In this document: positions 18,365 through 29,215 of the stretch, piece by piece
Layout of the letters: the number at the start of each line of letters is the position of its first letter
Numbering within the stretch: position 1 is the stretch's first letter
Assembly (NCBI GenBank): GCA_024707385.1
Contig: JANPZW010000013.1
Location: 815,465-879,464 of the forward strand
Length of the DNA stretch: 64,000 nucleotides
From: Cellvibrionaceae bacterium
Lineage (GTDB): Bacteria; Pseudomonadota; Gammaproteobacteria; Pseudomonadales; Cellvibrionaceae
Direction of reading: 5' to 3'
Made by a program: the position numbers and the translations under genes
The notes under the pieces: generated by a model
Databases searched by the model: none
The model's input: the letters and a program-made list of their open reading frames with translations, nothing else
What the model was told of the DNA's origin: nothing

Positions 18365-19226
18365 ATGGCAAGCGGAAAAAGAGATACGCACCCAGATCCG
18401 AAGCATTAAGAACACGCAGAAAATCACCAGCGCCATGGAAATGGTTGCGGCGAGCAAGATGCGTCGTGCTCAGGAGCGTATGCAAAAAGGCAAGCCCTAC
18501 TCCCAGCGTATTCGGGCGGTCGTCGGCCATCTCGCCAATGCCAATCCGGAGTACAAGCACACCTATCTGCAAGAGCGCGAAGTTAAGCGGGTCGGTTACA
18601 TAGTGGTGTCGACGGACCGCGGTTTGTGCGGTGGTTTGAACATCAACGCTTTTAAACGCGTCATCGTCGAAAGCAAAGCATGGGTTGACAGCGGTGTTCA
18701 GGTTGAATTCTGCCTGATCGGCGCCAAGGCCATCGCTTTCTTCAAGAGTGTTGGCGGTAACGTTGTTGCGTCGGTGAGAGATATTGGTGAAGAGCCTTCA
18801 CTGAATCATCTGATCGGCAGCGTGAAAGTCATGTTGGACGCTTTTGCAGAAGGCCGCATCGATAAGCTGTTTTTGGTGGGTAACGAATTTGTCAACACCA
18901 TGACGCAAAAGCCTTACTCCTTGCAATTGTTGCCGATTCCACCCGAAGACGACAAAAAGTTGCAGCATCAATGGGATTACATCTACGAGCCGGACGCACG
19001 CGAACTGCTTGACGGACTGTTGGTGCGTTATATCGAGTCCCAGGTGTATCAGGCGGTGGTGGAAAACGGCGCATCTGAACAAGCTGCGCGAATGATCGCC
19101 ATGAAGAACGCCACCGACAATGCGGGCAACATCATCGGTGAATTGCAGTTGGCTTATAACAAAGCCCGCCAGGCGGCCATCACGCAAGAGCTGTCGGAAA
19201 TTGTTGGCGGAGCTGCGGCAGTCTGA
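18365..19226 (+). CDS. atpG: F1Fo ATP synthase subunit gamma (frameshifted near its start)
   Basis: Central rotor shaft of F1. The conserved start MASGKEIRTQIRSIKNTQKI is split between frames. ATG 18365 reads MASGK, then the five-A run at 18376-18380 shifts the frame; the remainder, from EIRTQIRSIKNTQ to the stop at 19226, is in the next frame. Removing one A restores 286 residues, the normal length, with a GAGAGTGA ribosome site just upstream. The longer reading from 18318 gives a non-homologous head. The C-terminal NATDNAGNIIGELQLAYNKARQAAIT signature region is intact. Best explained as a homopolymer sequence error. Confidence 0.95.
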
Positions 19227-19272
19227 TGCCGGCCCAGAACCCTTTTTTGAATTTAAGTTAGAGGAAACTCCA

Positions 19273-20673
<1,401 letters not shown>

Positions 20674-20707
20674 CAACCCGAGTCGGGTCAATTCACGAGG
20701 AAGGGTT

Positions 20708-21132
20708 ATGGCAATGACAATTCATTGCGACATCGTCAGTGCGGAGACGGAGATTTTTTCCGGCTTGGTAGAGCTGCTGGTTGCGGCCGGCGTGGATGGT
20801 GACCTGGGCGTTTGCTATGGTCACGCGCCACTGTTGACCGCTTTGCATCCGGGTCCGGTGCGGATCAAGAAGCAAAATGGCGAAGAGGAAATCTACTACG
20901 TTTCCGGTGGATTTCTGGAAGTGCAGCCGCACACGGTGACGGTACTTGCCGACACCGCCCTGCGCGCCAATGATATGGATGAAGCCGCAGCTCTGGAAGC
21001 CAAAAAGAAGCCATGCAGACTTTGCACAATACCGGCGGCGATCTGGATTATTCGCGCGCGGCGGTGCAATTGGCAGAGGCTGCAGCGCAGCTGCGCACCC
21101 TGCAGGCGATCCGCAAGAAGATGGGTAAATAA
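20708..21132 (+). CDS. atpC: F1Fo ATP synthase subunit epsilon (frameshifted)
   Basis: Inhibitory rotor subunit. The N-terminal beta-sandwich is intact (MTIHCDIVSAETEIFSGLVE, GDLGVCYGHAPLLT, YYVSGGFLEVQP). After AAALEAKK the raw frame runs into a non-homologous tail to 21238. Adding one A to the run at 21002-21006 restores EAMQTLHNTGGDLDYSRAAV and the helical C-terminus ending LQAIRKKMGK, with a stop at 21130-21132 and 141 residues total. A terminator follows. Read as a homopolymer error. Confidence 0.94.
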
Positions 21133-21151
21133 AATCTCATTTCGCTATACC

Positions 21152-21177
21152 AAAAGGCAGCTCAGGCTGCCTTTTTT
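21152..21177 (+). terminator. Rho-independent terminator of the atp operon
   Basis: GGCAGC (21156-21161), loop TCAG, GCTGCC (21166-21171), followed by a six-T run, 20 bases after the restored atpC stop. Its position supports 21132 as the true atpC end. Confidence 0.9.
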
Positions 21178-21270
21178 ATTTTCACGACAAAGATTTTCAC
21201 TCCCCTCTTCTACTCCTTTTGTCATCCTGAAAGGCTAGAATACGGCCCTTTCATTCGGAGCACGCGATCC

Positions 21271-22626
21271 ATGTTGGAAGCCATTATTCTTGCCGCGGGC
21301 AAAGGCACCCGCATGAAGTCCAGCCTGCCCAAGGTTATGCATCCCATCGCGGGCAAGCCTCTGTTACAACACGTGCTCGATAGTGCTTCCGAGCTGTCGC
21401 CGGAGAAGATTCACCTGGTTTTGGGGCATGGCGCCGAGGTAATTCAGGCACATGTTCAGCAAGCGGCCGTAGAGGTAACTTTGCAGGAGCAGCAGCTCGG
21501 TACCGGACACGCGGTTCTGCAGGTTTTGCCGAAGCTCGGGCAAGATTCCATAGTGCTGGTGCTTTATGGTGACGTTCCCCTGATCCGTGGGGAGACCTTA
21601 AAGCGCCTCGCCGCCATGGCAACACCTCAGTCGCTGGGATTATTGACCGTCCGGCTTTCTGATCCGACCGGTTATGGTCGCATTTTGCGCGATGCCAGCG
21701 GTGAGGTGATGGCTATTGTGGAGCAGAAAGACGCCACCACCGAGCAGCTCGCGATCACCGAGGTCAACACCGGGTTCATGGCGGTCCACTCGTCCGTATT
21801 GCGCCGCTGCCTGCCACAACTGAGCAATAACAATGCGCAGGGCGAATACTATCTGACGGATCTGATTGCTCTGGCGCGGGCGGAAGGTGTGGCGATTGCT
21901 GCTGCGGCAACGCCGTTCACATACGAAGTTCAAGGCATCAACAACCGGCAGCAACAAGCGCAGCTGGAGCGCCAGTATCAAATCCTTTTGGCGAATCGGC
22001 TGATGGACACCGGCCTTACGCTCTTCGACCCGGCCCGTTTTGATTGTCGTGGAGAATTGAATGCCGGCAGTGATTGTGTAGTCGACGTCAACTGCGTCTT
22101 TGAAGGGCGGGTCACTCTGGGCAACAACGTTCACATCGAGCCCAACTGTTTTATCCGCAACGCGGTGATCGCCGACGGCACCCATATCCTGGCCAACACC
22201 GTCATTGATGACGCCGATATAGGCCCCGATTGCCACATAGGCCCGTTTGCACGCATCCGCCCAGGTTCCCAGTTTGCTCGCGGTGCGCGGGTGGGCAATT
22301 TCGTCGAGACGAAAAAAGCGAGCATCGGCGAGGGCAGCAAGATCAACCATCTCAGTTATGTTGGCGATGCGGAACTGGGCGCAGATGTGAATATCGGCGC
22401 CGGTACCATCACTTGTAACTACGATGGCGTTAACAAACATAAGACCCGGATCCATGACCAGGTTTTTGTCGGTTCCAACACCGCGCTGGTCGCGCCAGTG
22501 GAAATTGGCGCCGGTGCGACTATCGCCGCGGGTTCGACCATCACGCAAAACGTGCAAGCTCAACAACTCGGTGTGGCGCGCGAGCGCCAACGCAATATCG
22601 ACGGCTGGCACAGACCAAAAAAATAA
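21271..22626 (+). CDS. glmU: Bifunctional UDP-GlcNAc pyrophosphorylase / glucosamine-1-phosphate acetyltransferase GlmU
   Basis: Makes UDP-N-acetylglucosamine for peptidoglycan and LPS. 451 residues. The N-terminal pyrophosphorylase shows LAAGKGTRMKSSLPKVMHP and a GDVPLI motif. The C-terminal half is a left-handed beta-helix of hexapeptide repeats with GARVGNFVETKKASIGEGSK and the NYDGVNKH segment. It lies downstream of the atp terminator and 75 bases before glmS, the usual order. Confidence 0.97.
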   Translation: MLEAIILAAGKGTRMKSSLPKVMHPIAGKPLLQHVLDSASELSPEKIHLVLGHGAEVIQAHVQQAAVEVTLQEQQLGTGHAVLQVLPKLGQDSIVLVLYGDVPLIRGETLKRLAAMATPQSLGLLTVRLSDPTGYGRILRDASGEVMAIVEQKDATTEQLAITEVNTGFMAVHSSVLRRCLPQLSNNNAQGEYYLTDLIALARAEGVAIAAAATPFTYEVQGINNRQQQAQLERQYQILLANRLMDTGLTLFDPARFDCRGELNAGSDCVVDVNCVFEGRVTLGNNVHIEPNCFIRNAVIADGTHILANTVIDDADIGPDCHIGPFARIRPGSQFARGARVGNFVETKKASIGEGSKINHLSYVGDAELGADVNIGAGTITCNYDGVNKHKTRIHDQVFVGSNTALVAPVEIGAGATIAAGSTITQNVQAQQLGVARERQRNIDGWHRPKK

Positions 22627-22701
22627 TTCATTCAAGGTTAAGGTGGTTGACCATAAGCTTTAGCTTTTGCGACAACCGGCCCCACTGGCGGAGAAAACAA
22701 C

Positions 22702-24534
22702 ATGTGTGGAATTGTTGGCGCGGTAGCGCAACGCGATGTAATCGAAATTCTTCTTGAAGGTCTGCGCCGCTTGGAATACCGCGGTTATGACTCTGCCGGT
22801 GTAGCCGTATTGGGCTCGGACAAACAATTGCAGCGAGTGCGATGCCTGGGCAAGGTCAAGATTCTTGCCGATGCGGTGGCACGTGATCCTTTGCAAGGCA
22901 GCACCGGTATCGCCCACACGCGCTGGGCGACCCACGGACAACCCAGCGAGCGCAACGCTCATCCACATGTTTCCAACGATAGAATCGCCGTGGTCCATAA
23001 CGGCATCATCGAAAACCACGCCAAGTTGCGCAGCACGTTGCAGGAACAGGGATTTGTTTTCACCTCGGAAACCGACACCGAAGTAATTGCCCATCTCGTC
23101 GAGCGGGAACTGAACTCGACCAACAATCTGCTCGAAGCGGTGCAAAAAGCGGTCTCTCAGCTGCATGGCGCCTATGGAATGGTGATTCTGGATAAACAGG
23201 ACCCAGAGCGACTGCTGCTGGCGCGTTCTGGCAGTCCGATGGTCATCGGGCTCGGCATCGGTGAAAATTTCGTTGCCTCCGACCCCCTTGCCCTCCTGCC
23301 TGTGACACGTCGCTTTATTTATCTCGAGGAAGGCGACGTGGCGGAAATCACCCGCCGCGATGTGAACATCTTTTCCAGCGATGGCATTCCTGTCACTCGT
23401 GACATTCGCGAAACCAGCGCCACCTACGACGCAGGTGACAAAGGCCCTTACCGTCACTTCATGTTGAAAGAAATATTCGAGCAGCCCCTGGCCGTGAGCA
23501 ATACGCTGGAGGGCCGGCTCAATGAGGCAGGTGTGCTCGACGAAACCTTCGGCAATGGCGCCGCCGAGCTGCTGAAAAAAATTGAACATGTGCAGATCAT
23601 CGCTTGCGGCACCAGTTACCACTCCGGTCTCGTAGCGCGCTATTGGATGGAAGCCCTCGCCGGCGTGTCTTGCAACGTGGAGATCGCTTCCGAATTCCGC
23701 TATCGCAAATCCGTAGTCCGCCCTAACAGCCTGCTGGTGACTATCTCCCAATCCGGTGAAACCGCAGACACCCTCGCCGCTTTACGTCTGGGTAAAACCT
23801 TGGGCTACGTCACCAGTCTGGCAATCTGCAATGTCGCGGGTTCATCCCTGGTGCGCGAATCGGACTTGGCTTTCATGACTCGGGCCGGAACCGAAATCGG
23901 TGTGGCGTCAACAAAAGCGTTCACCACTCAATTGGTCGGTTTGGCGATGCTGGTACTCGCGTTGGGCAAGAGTCGTGAGCTGGGTGTGGAGCGCCAGCGG
24001 GAGCTCGCTGCGGCGCTGAAAAGTCTGCCGGGTATGCTGGAAGAGACTCTCAAACTGGCGCCGGTTATCGAAACCCTGGCGGTGGATTTTGCGGAGAAGC
24101 AGCATGCGCTCTTCCTGGGTCGAGGCGAGGAATACCCTATCGCCATGGAGGGAGCTCTGAAATTGAAGGAGATTTCCTATATCCACGCCGAAGCCTACGC
24201 GGCCGGCGAATTAAAGCACGGTCCCCTGGCGCTGATCGATGCTGATATGCCGATCATAGTTGTGGCGCCAAACAACGATTTGCTGGAAAAGCTGGCCTCC
24301 AATATCGAAGAGGTGCGTGCGCGTGGTGGCATGTTGTATGTCTTTGCGGATCAAACAGCACATTTTGAAACGTCGGCGGATATGAAGGTTATTAACCTTC
24401 CCCACTGCCATGAATGGTTGACGCCGATCATCTACACTTTGCCTTTGCAGCTGCTGTCATATTACGTTGCCGTTATTCGCGGCACGGATGTGGACCAGCC
24501 GCGTAATCTGGCCAAGTCGGTTACCGTGGAATGA
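22702..24534 (+). CDS. glmS: Glutamine-fructose-6-phosphate aminotransferase GlmS
   Basis: Forms glucosamine-6-phosphate, the first step of amino-sugar synthesis. 610 residues. The N-terminal glutaminase begins MCGIVGAVAQRDV, with Cys2 as nucleophile, and has HTRWATHG and NGIIEN motifs. The C-terminal half has two SIS sugar-isomerase domains (CGTSYHSGL, SQSGETADTLAAL) and ends in DQPRNLAKSVTVE. Complete. No glmS ribozyme-like leader is evident in the short gap before it. Confidence 0.98.
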   Translation: MCGIVGAVAQRDVIEILLEGLRRLEYRGYDSAGVAVLGSDKQLQRVRCLGKVKILADAVARDPLQGSTGIAHTRWATHGQPSERNAHPHVSNDRIAVVHNGIIENHAKLRSTLQEQGFVFTSETDTEVIAHLVERELNSTNNLLEAVQKAVSQLHGAYGMVILDKQDPERLLLARSGSPMVIGLGIGENFVASDPLALLPVTRRFIYLEEGDVAEITRRDVNIFSSDGIPVTRDIRETSATYDAGDKGPYRHFMLKEIFEQPLAVSNTLEGRLNEAGVLDETFGNGAAELLKKIEHVQIIACGTSYHSGLVARYWMEALAGVSCNVEIASEFRYRKSVVRPNSLLVTISQSGETADTLAALRLGKTLGYVTSLAICNVAGSSLVRESDLAFMTRAGTEIGVASTKAFTTQLVGLAMLVLALGKSRELGVERQRELAAALKSLPGMLEETLKLAPVIETLAVDFAEKQHALFLGRGEEYPIAMEGALKLKEISYIHAEAYAAGELKHGPLALIDADMPIIVVAPNNDLLEKLASNIEEVRARGGMLYVFADQTAHFETSADMKVINLPHCHEWLTPIIYTLPLQLLSYYVAVIRGTDVDQPRNLAKSVTVE

Positions 24535-24580
24535 GTCATCCGGGTTGGTATTGATCGTCAGGTGTTGAGAGGTAAAACAA

Positions 24581-25555
24581 GTGAAACCTGAACTGGCTCT
24601 GTGTTATTACCCGACTGCGGTGGCATTCATTGACGACAGCACGAGCTTCCTCGCCGCTGTCGAACTCGCCATGTCCAGTCGCTTCACTTGCATTACATTC
24701 AACGATCCCATCCGCGCGCTTAACCATTCCAATAATCTCAACAAGGTCAATTGGAACGCCTTTACCGGCAACGACTACAGCTACGCCAGCGACTCTGAAC
24801 AATTCATCAAAAACACCCTGAATCTGTCGATCAACAAAATCTCCGACAGCGGCCGCTACGAGGAAATTTCCGTAGTGGTGGTGGATTACGATATGCCGGA
24901 AATGAACGGTATAGAGTTTTGCAAAAATCTGAAAAATCCCAACATCAAAAAAATTCTGCTGACGGGACAAGCAGGGTCCGATGACGCCATTAAGGCATTC
25001 AACAGCAATATTATTAATTACTACATTAAAAAGTCGGACGACGATTTATTCGAAACGCTCAGTCGCGCGATTCAGGAGATGCAAAACCGCTATTTCATTG
25101 ATATATCCTCCTATATCAAAATCCGTGCGATCGACAATAAAAAATCGCTGTTCAACGATGCCAAGCTGTCTGAATATTTCAGCAATATTGTTAAAACCCA
25201 TGATATTGTCGAATACTATTTTCTCACCAACCCGCCGCGCTACAAGCTCACCGCCCGCGATGGCAAAACATCGCTGTTTCTGGTGTACAGCCGTTACGAT
25301 TTAAATGAGCAGATCCGTGTCATCAAGGAGGAAGCGGGCCCGGCGTGGTTGTTGGACGCACTGAAAACTGGTCATTACGTCCCTTATTTCCAATCGCGCG
25401 ACGGATTTTTTGACCCGGAAAGTTTTGATGCGGAAAAAACCATATACCTAGCGGATGTGGTTGAAGGTCAGGACACTTATTATTGCGCTCATATCACCGA
25501 TAGCAGCCGTGCTCTGGAACCGGTGTTGACGCCCAACCAGCCTTTCTATCATTAA
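24581..25555 (+). CDS. Receiver-domain protein with an unassigned C-terminal region
   Basis: 324 residues from GTG 24581, with a GAGAGGT ribosome site at 24567-24573. An N-terminal CheY-like receiver is visible: acidic pair in VAFIDDSTSF, phosphoacceptor Asp in VVVVDYDMPEMNG, and later ILLTGQAGSDDA and YYIKKSDDD with the conserved Thr and Lys positions. The stretch between the acidic pair and the phosphoacceptor is longer than usual. The last 150 or so residues match no output domain I know and contain no obvious helix-turn-helix, GGDEF, EAL or HD motif. No kinase gene is adjacent. Anbu starts 14 bases downstream, so the two may be co-transcribed. Confidence 0.7.
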   Translation: MKPELALCYYPTAVAFIDDSTSFLAAVELAMSSRFTCITFNDPIRALNHSNNLNKVNWNAFTGNDYSYASDSEQFIKNTLNLSINKISDSGRYEEISVVVVDYDMPEMNGIEFCKNLKNPNIKKILLTGQAGSDDAIKAFNSNIINYYIKKSDDDLFETLSRAIQEMQNRYFIDISSYIKIRAIDNKKSLFNDAKLSEYFSNIVKTHDIVEYYFLTNPPRYKLTARDGKTSLFLVYSRYDLNEQIRVIKEEAGPAWLLDALKTGHYVPYFQSRDGFFDPESFDAEKTIYLADVVEGQDTYYCAHITDSSRALEPVLTPNQPFYH

Positions 25556-25569
25556 TTGAGCGACCCCAA

Positions 25570-26289
25570 ATGACCTATTGCTTGGCCATTAAACTAAATA
25601 GCGGGCTCGTTTTCGCCGGTGACACCCGCACCAACGCTGGCGTTGACCGGGTCGCGTCCTATCGCAAGCTGTTCAGCTTTGGCAATGGTTCGACACACTC
25701 CATAGTGTTGCTGTGTTCGGGCAATCTGGCGACGACTCAGGCGCTGGTGGAAATGCTGGGCCGAAGCTGCCAGCAGCAGGACGGCTTGTTCAGCGATACT
25801 TCCCTGTTTGATACCGCGCGCAGAGTGGGCAATCTTCTGGTCGGCCTGATCGCCGAAGCGCAATCACGACCGGCGAATCAAGGCATTGATTTCGGTTGCA
25901 ACCTGATTCTCGGCGGTCAGGTGGCAAATGAGGAACCGCGTCTTTTTCATATTTATCCACAGGGAAATTTTATTGAAACCAGCGTCGAAACGCCCTTCGT
26001 GCAAATCGGCGAAGAAAAATATGGCAAGCCGATTCTGGATCGCATCATAAGGCCGCACACGCCGATTGATCGCGCACTTATGTGCGCCCTGGTTTCCATT
26101 GATTCCACCATGAAAAGTAATTTGACTGTGGATATGCCGCTGGATGTTGTGGTGTATCACCGGGACAGTTTTGATTTAAGCCATGCGCGCCGCATCGAAC
26201 GGGACGATCAGGAATTTGCCGAAATGCGCCGTTATTGGAGCGACGGATTGCGTCGCCTCATCGACGGCATACCCGCGCTCTCGATTTGA
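25570..26289 (+). CDS. Proteasome-type peptidase Anbu
   Basis: Ancestral-beta-subunit (Anbu) N-terminal nucleophile hydrolase, related to HslV and proteasome beta subunits. 239 residues beginning MTYCLAIKLNSGLVFAGDTRTNAGVD. Thr2 would be the nucleophile after Met removal, with Asp in AGDTRTN and Lys in YRKLF at proteasome-like spacing. The family is usually about 240 residues and assembles into a helical or ring oligomer; its substrates are largely unknown. Neighbours here are a receiver-domain protein and tlyA rather than the transglutaminase / alpha-E / ATP-grasp genes often found with Anbu. Confidence 0.88.
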   Translation: MTYCLAIKLNSGLVFAGDTRTNAGVDRVASYRKLFSFGNGSTHSIVLLCSGNLATTQALVEMLGRSCQQQDGLFSDTSLFDTARRVGNLLVGLIAEAQSRPANQGIDFGCNLILGGQVANEEPRLFHIYPQGNFIETSVETPFVQIGEEKYGKPILDRIIRPHTPIDRALMCALVSIDSTMKSNLTVDMPLDVVVYHRDSFDLSHARRIERDDQEFAEMRRYWSDGLRRLIDGIPALSI

Positions 26290-26305
26290 TGTCGGAGTCT
26301 TGCTG

Positions 26306-27085
26306 ATGTTGGAGCGACTGGATAAGGTTCTGGTGAACCAGGGGCTAGCCCAATCCCGCACTCAGGCGCAAAAGCTGATCGAAGCTGGCGCAGTGCGGGC
26401 GAAACTGCATGGTCGGTGGATGTCGCTGCGCAAACCGGCGCAAAAAATAGCACCGGATGCACTTCTGCAAACCGATGCGATTGAAGAGCTGCGATTTGTT
26501 TCCCGCGCCGGCTTGAAATTGGATCTCGCACTTCAACATCTCACAACCAGGCAAATATTGCCGGGCAATTTTCCGCAGGATTTATCCGCATTGGATATAG
26601 GCCAATCCACCGGCGGTTTTACCGATTGTTTATTGCAAAGAGGCGCAAGACAGATTGTCGGTGTGGACGTGGGATCCGATCAACTCGCCGAATCCCTGCG
26701 CCAGCACGCGGCGATTGTTTGTCTGGAAGGCATCAACGCGCGGGACCTGCCGCTGGAAGAATTGCTCGCCTACAGTAAAGGAGGTTTCGATATTGCGGTG
26801 ATGGATGTGTCCTTTATTTCCCAGACGTTGATTATTCCAAATATTCCCCCGTTAGTGAAAAACGCTGGATATTTGTTGAGTCTGGTGAAGCCGCAATTCG
26901 AAGTGGGCGCGAAAAATATCGCCAAGGGCGGGATCGTGAAAAATGATCAACTCTATCCTGAAGTGCGCGACAAAATTACCGCTTGCGCCAGTGCGGCGGG
27001 TTTTACGGTGATTGATTATTTTGAATCCGGCATTGACGGCGGCGACGGCAACCGGGAATTTTTTATGCTCTGCCAAAAGCTTTGA
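26306..27085 (+). CDS. tlyA: TlyA family rRNA (cytidine-2'-O)-methyltransferase
   Basis: About 259 residues from ATG 26306 (MLERLDKVLVNQGLAQSRT), an S4 RNA-binding domain, followed by an FtsJ/Rrm-like methyltransferase with VSRAGLKLDLAL, SAM motif DIGQSTGGFTDCLLQRGA and VMDVSFISQTLI. Longer readings from 26183 run back into the Anbu gene and are rejected. In mycobacteria TlyA methylates 16S and 23S rRNA; in gammaproteobacteria its role is less defined. Confidence 0.9.
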   Translation: MLERLDKVLVNQGLAQSRTQAQKLIEAGAVRAKLHGRWMSLRKPAQKIAPDALLQTDAIEELRFVSRAGLKLDLALQHLTTRQILPGNFPQDLSALDIGQSTGGFTDCLLQRGARQIVGVDVGSDQLAESLRQHAAIVCLEGINARDLPLEELLAYSKGGFDIAVMDVSFISQTLIIPNIPPLVKNAGYLLSLVKPQFEVGAKNIAKGGIVKNDQLYPEVRDKITACASAAGFTVIDYFESGIDGGDGNREFFMLCQKL

Positions 27086-27103
27086 TTTCCGGAGCGGATC
27101 GCA

Positions 27104-27702
27104 ATGCTTGATTATTTTTACTCAGAATCAACCACCGACTGGCGCGCACTGCGCAGTGACGGTTATCTGGAGGACGCGCGCATTGCGCGGCCGGACGGAG
27201 GCTGGATTTCCCTGGCCGAGCTCCCCGCGCTATTGCGTACTCTGCTGGTGACCGACGGCACCGTCACCAAAGTTCTGGAGGCGTTTTTTGGGAGCCGGTC
27301 AACGTCAATGCGCTCAAATTGGAAGTGAGCTGTGCTCCGCAAGCGATTCCCTGGTTGAATCTCGCCCAGGGCGAAGAAATTCTCTCGCGCCATGTGGAGT
27401 TGCGCGGCGCGCGCAGCGGCAACGCCTATGCCGGCGCTTTTTCAGTGGTGAAATTGACCGCTTTCGACCGCGACCTTCGCGACGCTCTGGTACACGGCAG
27501 CGTCGGCATCGGTGTACTGTTGCGCGAATCCGGCCTGGAAACCTACCGGGAAATCCTGGCGGTCGGAGTGGAGCCCAATACAACCGGTGAAGCGCGGGAG
27601 TTGCGCGTCTATCGCACCTATCGGATCACCCGCGCCAAACAACCGGTGATTCTGATCCGCGAGAGTTTCCCCTGGCATCTGTACGGCGAAGTTCCCGTAT
27701 GA
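27104..27702 (+). CDS. DUF98 / chorismate-lyase-like protein (frameshifted)
   Basis: Two overlapping pieces in different frames form one protein. The first reads to LLVTDGTVTKVLEAFF; the second resumes WEPVNVNALKLEV and ends in HLYGEVPV. The break is the six-T run at 27284-27289; one more T restores TTT-TTT-TGG and a continuous 199-residue product. The pattern LLVTDGTVT, REV-like HVELRG, VGIGVLLRE and RTYRITRAKQPVILIRESFP matches the UbiC-like/DUF98 family, some members of which are chorismate pyruvate-lyases. The specific substrate is not shown. It follows tlyA by 18 bases. Confidence 0.75.
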
Positions 27703-27727
27703 GGCAGCGTCCGCGCCCGCTTCTCTT

Positions 27728-27735
27728 GTTATAAT
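27728..27735 (+). promoter_or_regulatory. Extended -10 promoter candidate for mksF-mksE-mksB
   Basis: TGTTATAAT contains a perfect TATAAT (27730-27735) preceded by the TGN extension, 28 bases before the mksF ATG. There is no good -35 at the expected distance, consistent with an extended -10 promoter. Confidence 0.5.
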
Positions 27736-27763
27736 CCCGCGCCTTAGCATCATTCGGACCCTC

Positions 27764-29215
27764 ATGTTTTTCACCGAGCAGCGCCACCAGTTTTTCAAGC
27801 CTCTCACCACCAAGTATCGCGAGCAGGTGGTGGAATGTCTGTGCCTGTTGCATCAGCGTTTGTACGGTGCGGCGGCGGAGTACGGCCAGTCGCTCAGTCG
27901 CGAGCAAGTGATCGATATTTTTGAAGAAGCGTTGGCGCGGGCGCCGCTGCTGGAAGCGGACGGCGAAGAAATCGAACCGCGTTTCAAGAGCAACCGCGAA
28001 CAGGCCAACTGGATTCTCAAACTCCTTTTGGATTACGGCTGGATCGAGCGCAAAGTCGATACCGCCACTTTGCAAACCACCTATCCGCTGACCCGCGCCG
28101 GTCGTTTGTTCGCCCTGCCGCTGGAGGAAATGGACCGCCGCCGTGTGCGCACCCGCCACCGCAATACTCGCAATACACTCAATTCACTCGAAGCGTTTAC
28201 CAGCCGCGGCGAAGTGCACGATTTGTTGGACGCGCTGGAATATTCCGAGCGGATTATTGCCGATTTCACCGATGTCATTAGCGAACTCGAAGAGCGCAAA
28301 CGCGATCTGGTCAAGCAGGTGGAATCGCAACTGCTGGTGCAGCAGGCGACGGATCAGTTTTTTGAATTTATGGAAAAACGTTTTCAGCCGGACTTGTCGA
28401 TCCGACTTTCCGCAGATAGCGTAGAAAAACACCGCGACCGCATTTCCCAGGTGATTCAAAAAATTCGTCGCAAAGATAAAAGTTTCCTCCGCGAGTCCGA
28501 GCAGCGGCTGCGCGCCATGGCACCGGAACTGGTGATGGCGAATCAATCGGTGTTGTGGAATATTCTCGACACCATCGAACTGCGCATGCGCAACGCATCG
28601 GACATTATGCTGCCGGCGCTACGCATCGCGTTGCAGAGTTTTACCAAACGTGCGGACATTATCATCCGCCAATTGAGCTACATTTCCGCCAGCCGCGACG
28701 ATGCGGCATTGCGCGCTTGTGATTATCTGGTTTCCCTGGACGAAAATCAGCGCAACACTTGTCTTGATCAGGTAGGGGAGCGTATGGCGGCGGTAACGGT
28801 TGCGCTGATTGATCCCGCCCAGGTAAAACTCAGCCCGCGCCGCCAGCCGGCGCGGGTGGATTCCGGTGTGCAGGAACAAGGCGCACTGGATCCAGATGCC
28901 CAAAAGGAAATTTTAATCCAAGCCCTGCTCGATCAGGCTTTTGTGCTGAACAACCAAAGCCTCACCGATTACATCCAGAAGGTGCTGATGGATGGGCGCC
29001 GTGTCAGCAGCCGCGATCTGCCGATCCGTGAAGCCCGCGATCTGCTCGCTGCCGCGCACATTATTGAATTGGGCGCGATTAACCACCTCAGCAGTGATTT
29101 TGAATTTCACGTGACCTTCGCCAAAAAAGAACCCTTTGCCAACGAATATTTCGCCCAGGCTGACGACTTTGTCATAGAGCTGCGGGAAAAAGCCGGAAGT
29201 TCCGCCAATGCTTAA
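27764..29215 (+). CDS. mksF: Condensin subunit MksF (kleisin; JetA-like)
   Basis: Kleisin of the MksBEF bacterial condensin, bridging the SMC-like MksB. 483 residues starting MFFTEQRHQFFKPLTTKYREQVVECL, with an N-terminal winged-helix region, a long helical middle (ISELEERKRDLVKQVESQLL) and a C-terminal winged-helix region. It overlaps mksE by eight bases. Assignment rests on recognised MksF/JetA N-terminal sequence and the three-gene order; the same fold occurs in Wadjet JetA. Confidence 0.88.
   Translation: MFFTEQRHQFFKPLTTKYREQVVECLCLLHQRLYGAAAEYGQSLSREQVIDIFEEALARAPLLEADGEEIEPRFKSNREQANWILKLLLDYGWIERKVDTATLQTTYPLTRAGRLFALPLEEMDRRRVRTRHRNTRNTLNSLEAFTSRGEVHDLLDALEYSERIIADFTDVISELEERKRDLVKQVESQLLVQQATDQFFEFMEKRFQPDLSIRLSADSVEKHRDRISQVIQKIRRKDKSFLRESEQRLRAMAPELVMANQSVLWNILDTIELRMRNASDIMLPALRIALQSFTKRADIIIRQLSYISASRDDAALRACDYLVSLDENQRNTCLDQVGERMAAVTVALIDPAQVKLSPRRQPARVDSGVQEQGALDPDAQKEILIQALLDQAFVLNNQSLTDYIQKVLMDGRRVSSRDLPIREARDLLAAAHIIELGAINHLSSDFEFHVTFAKKEPFANEYFAQADDFVIELREKAGSSANA

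Noticed and set aside
21640..22635. 331-codon open frame antisense to glmU
   Set aside because: Shadow frame; no independent evidence of coding.
22660..23751. 363-codon open frame antisense to glmS
   Set aside because: Shadow frame of glmS with no homology signal.
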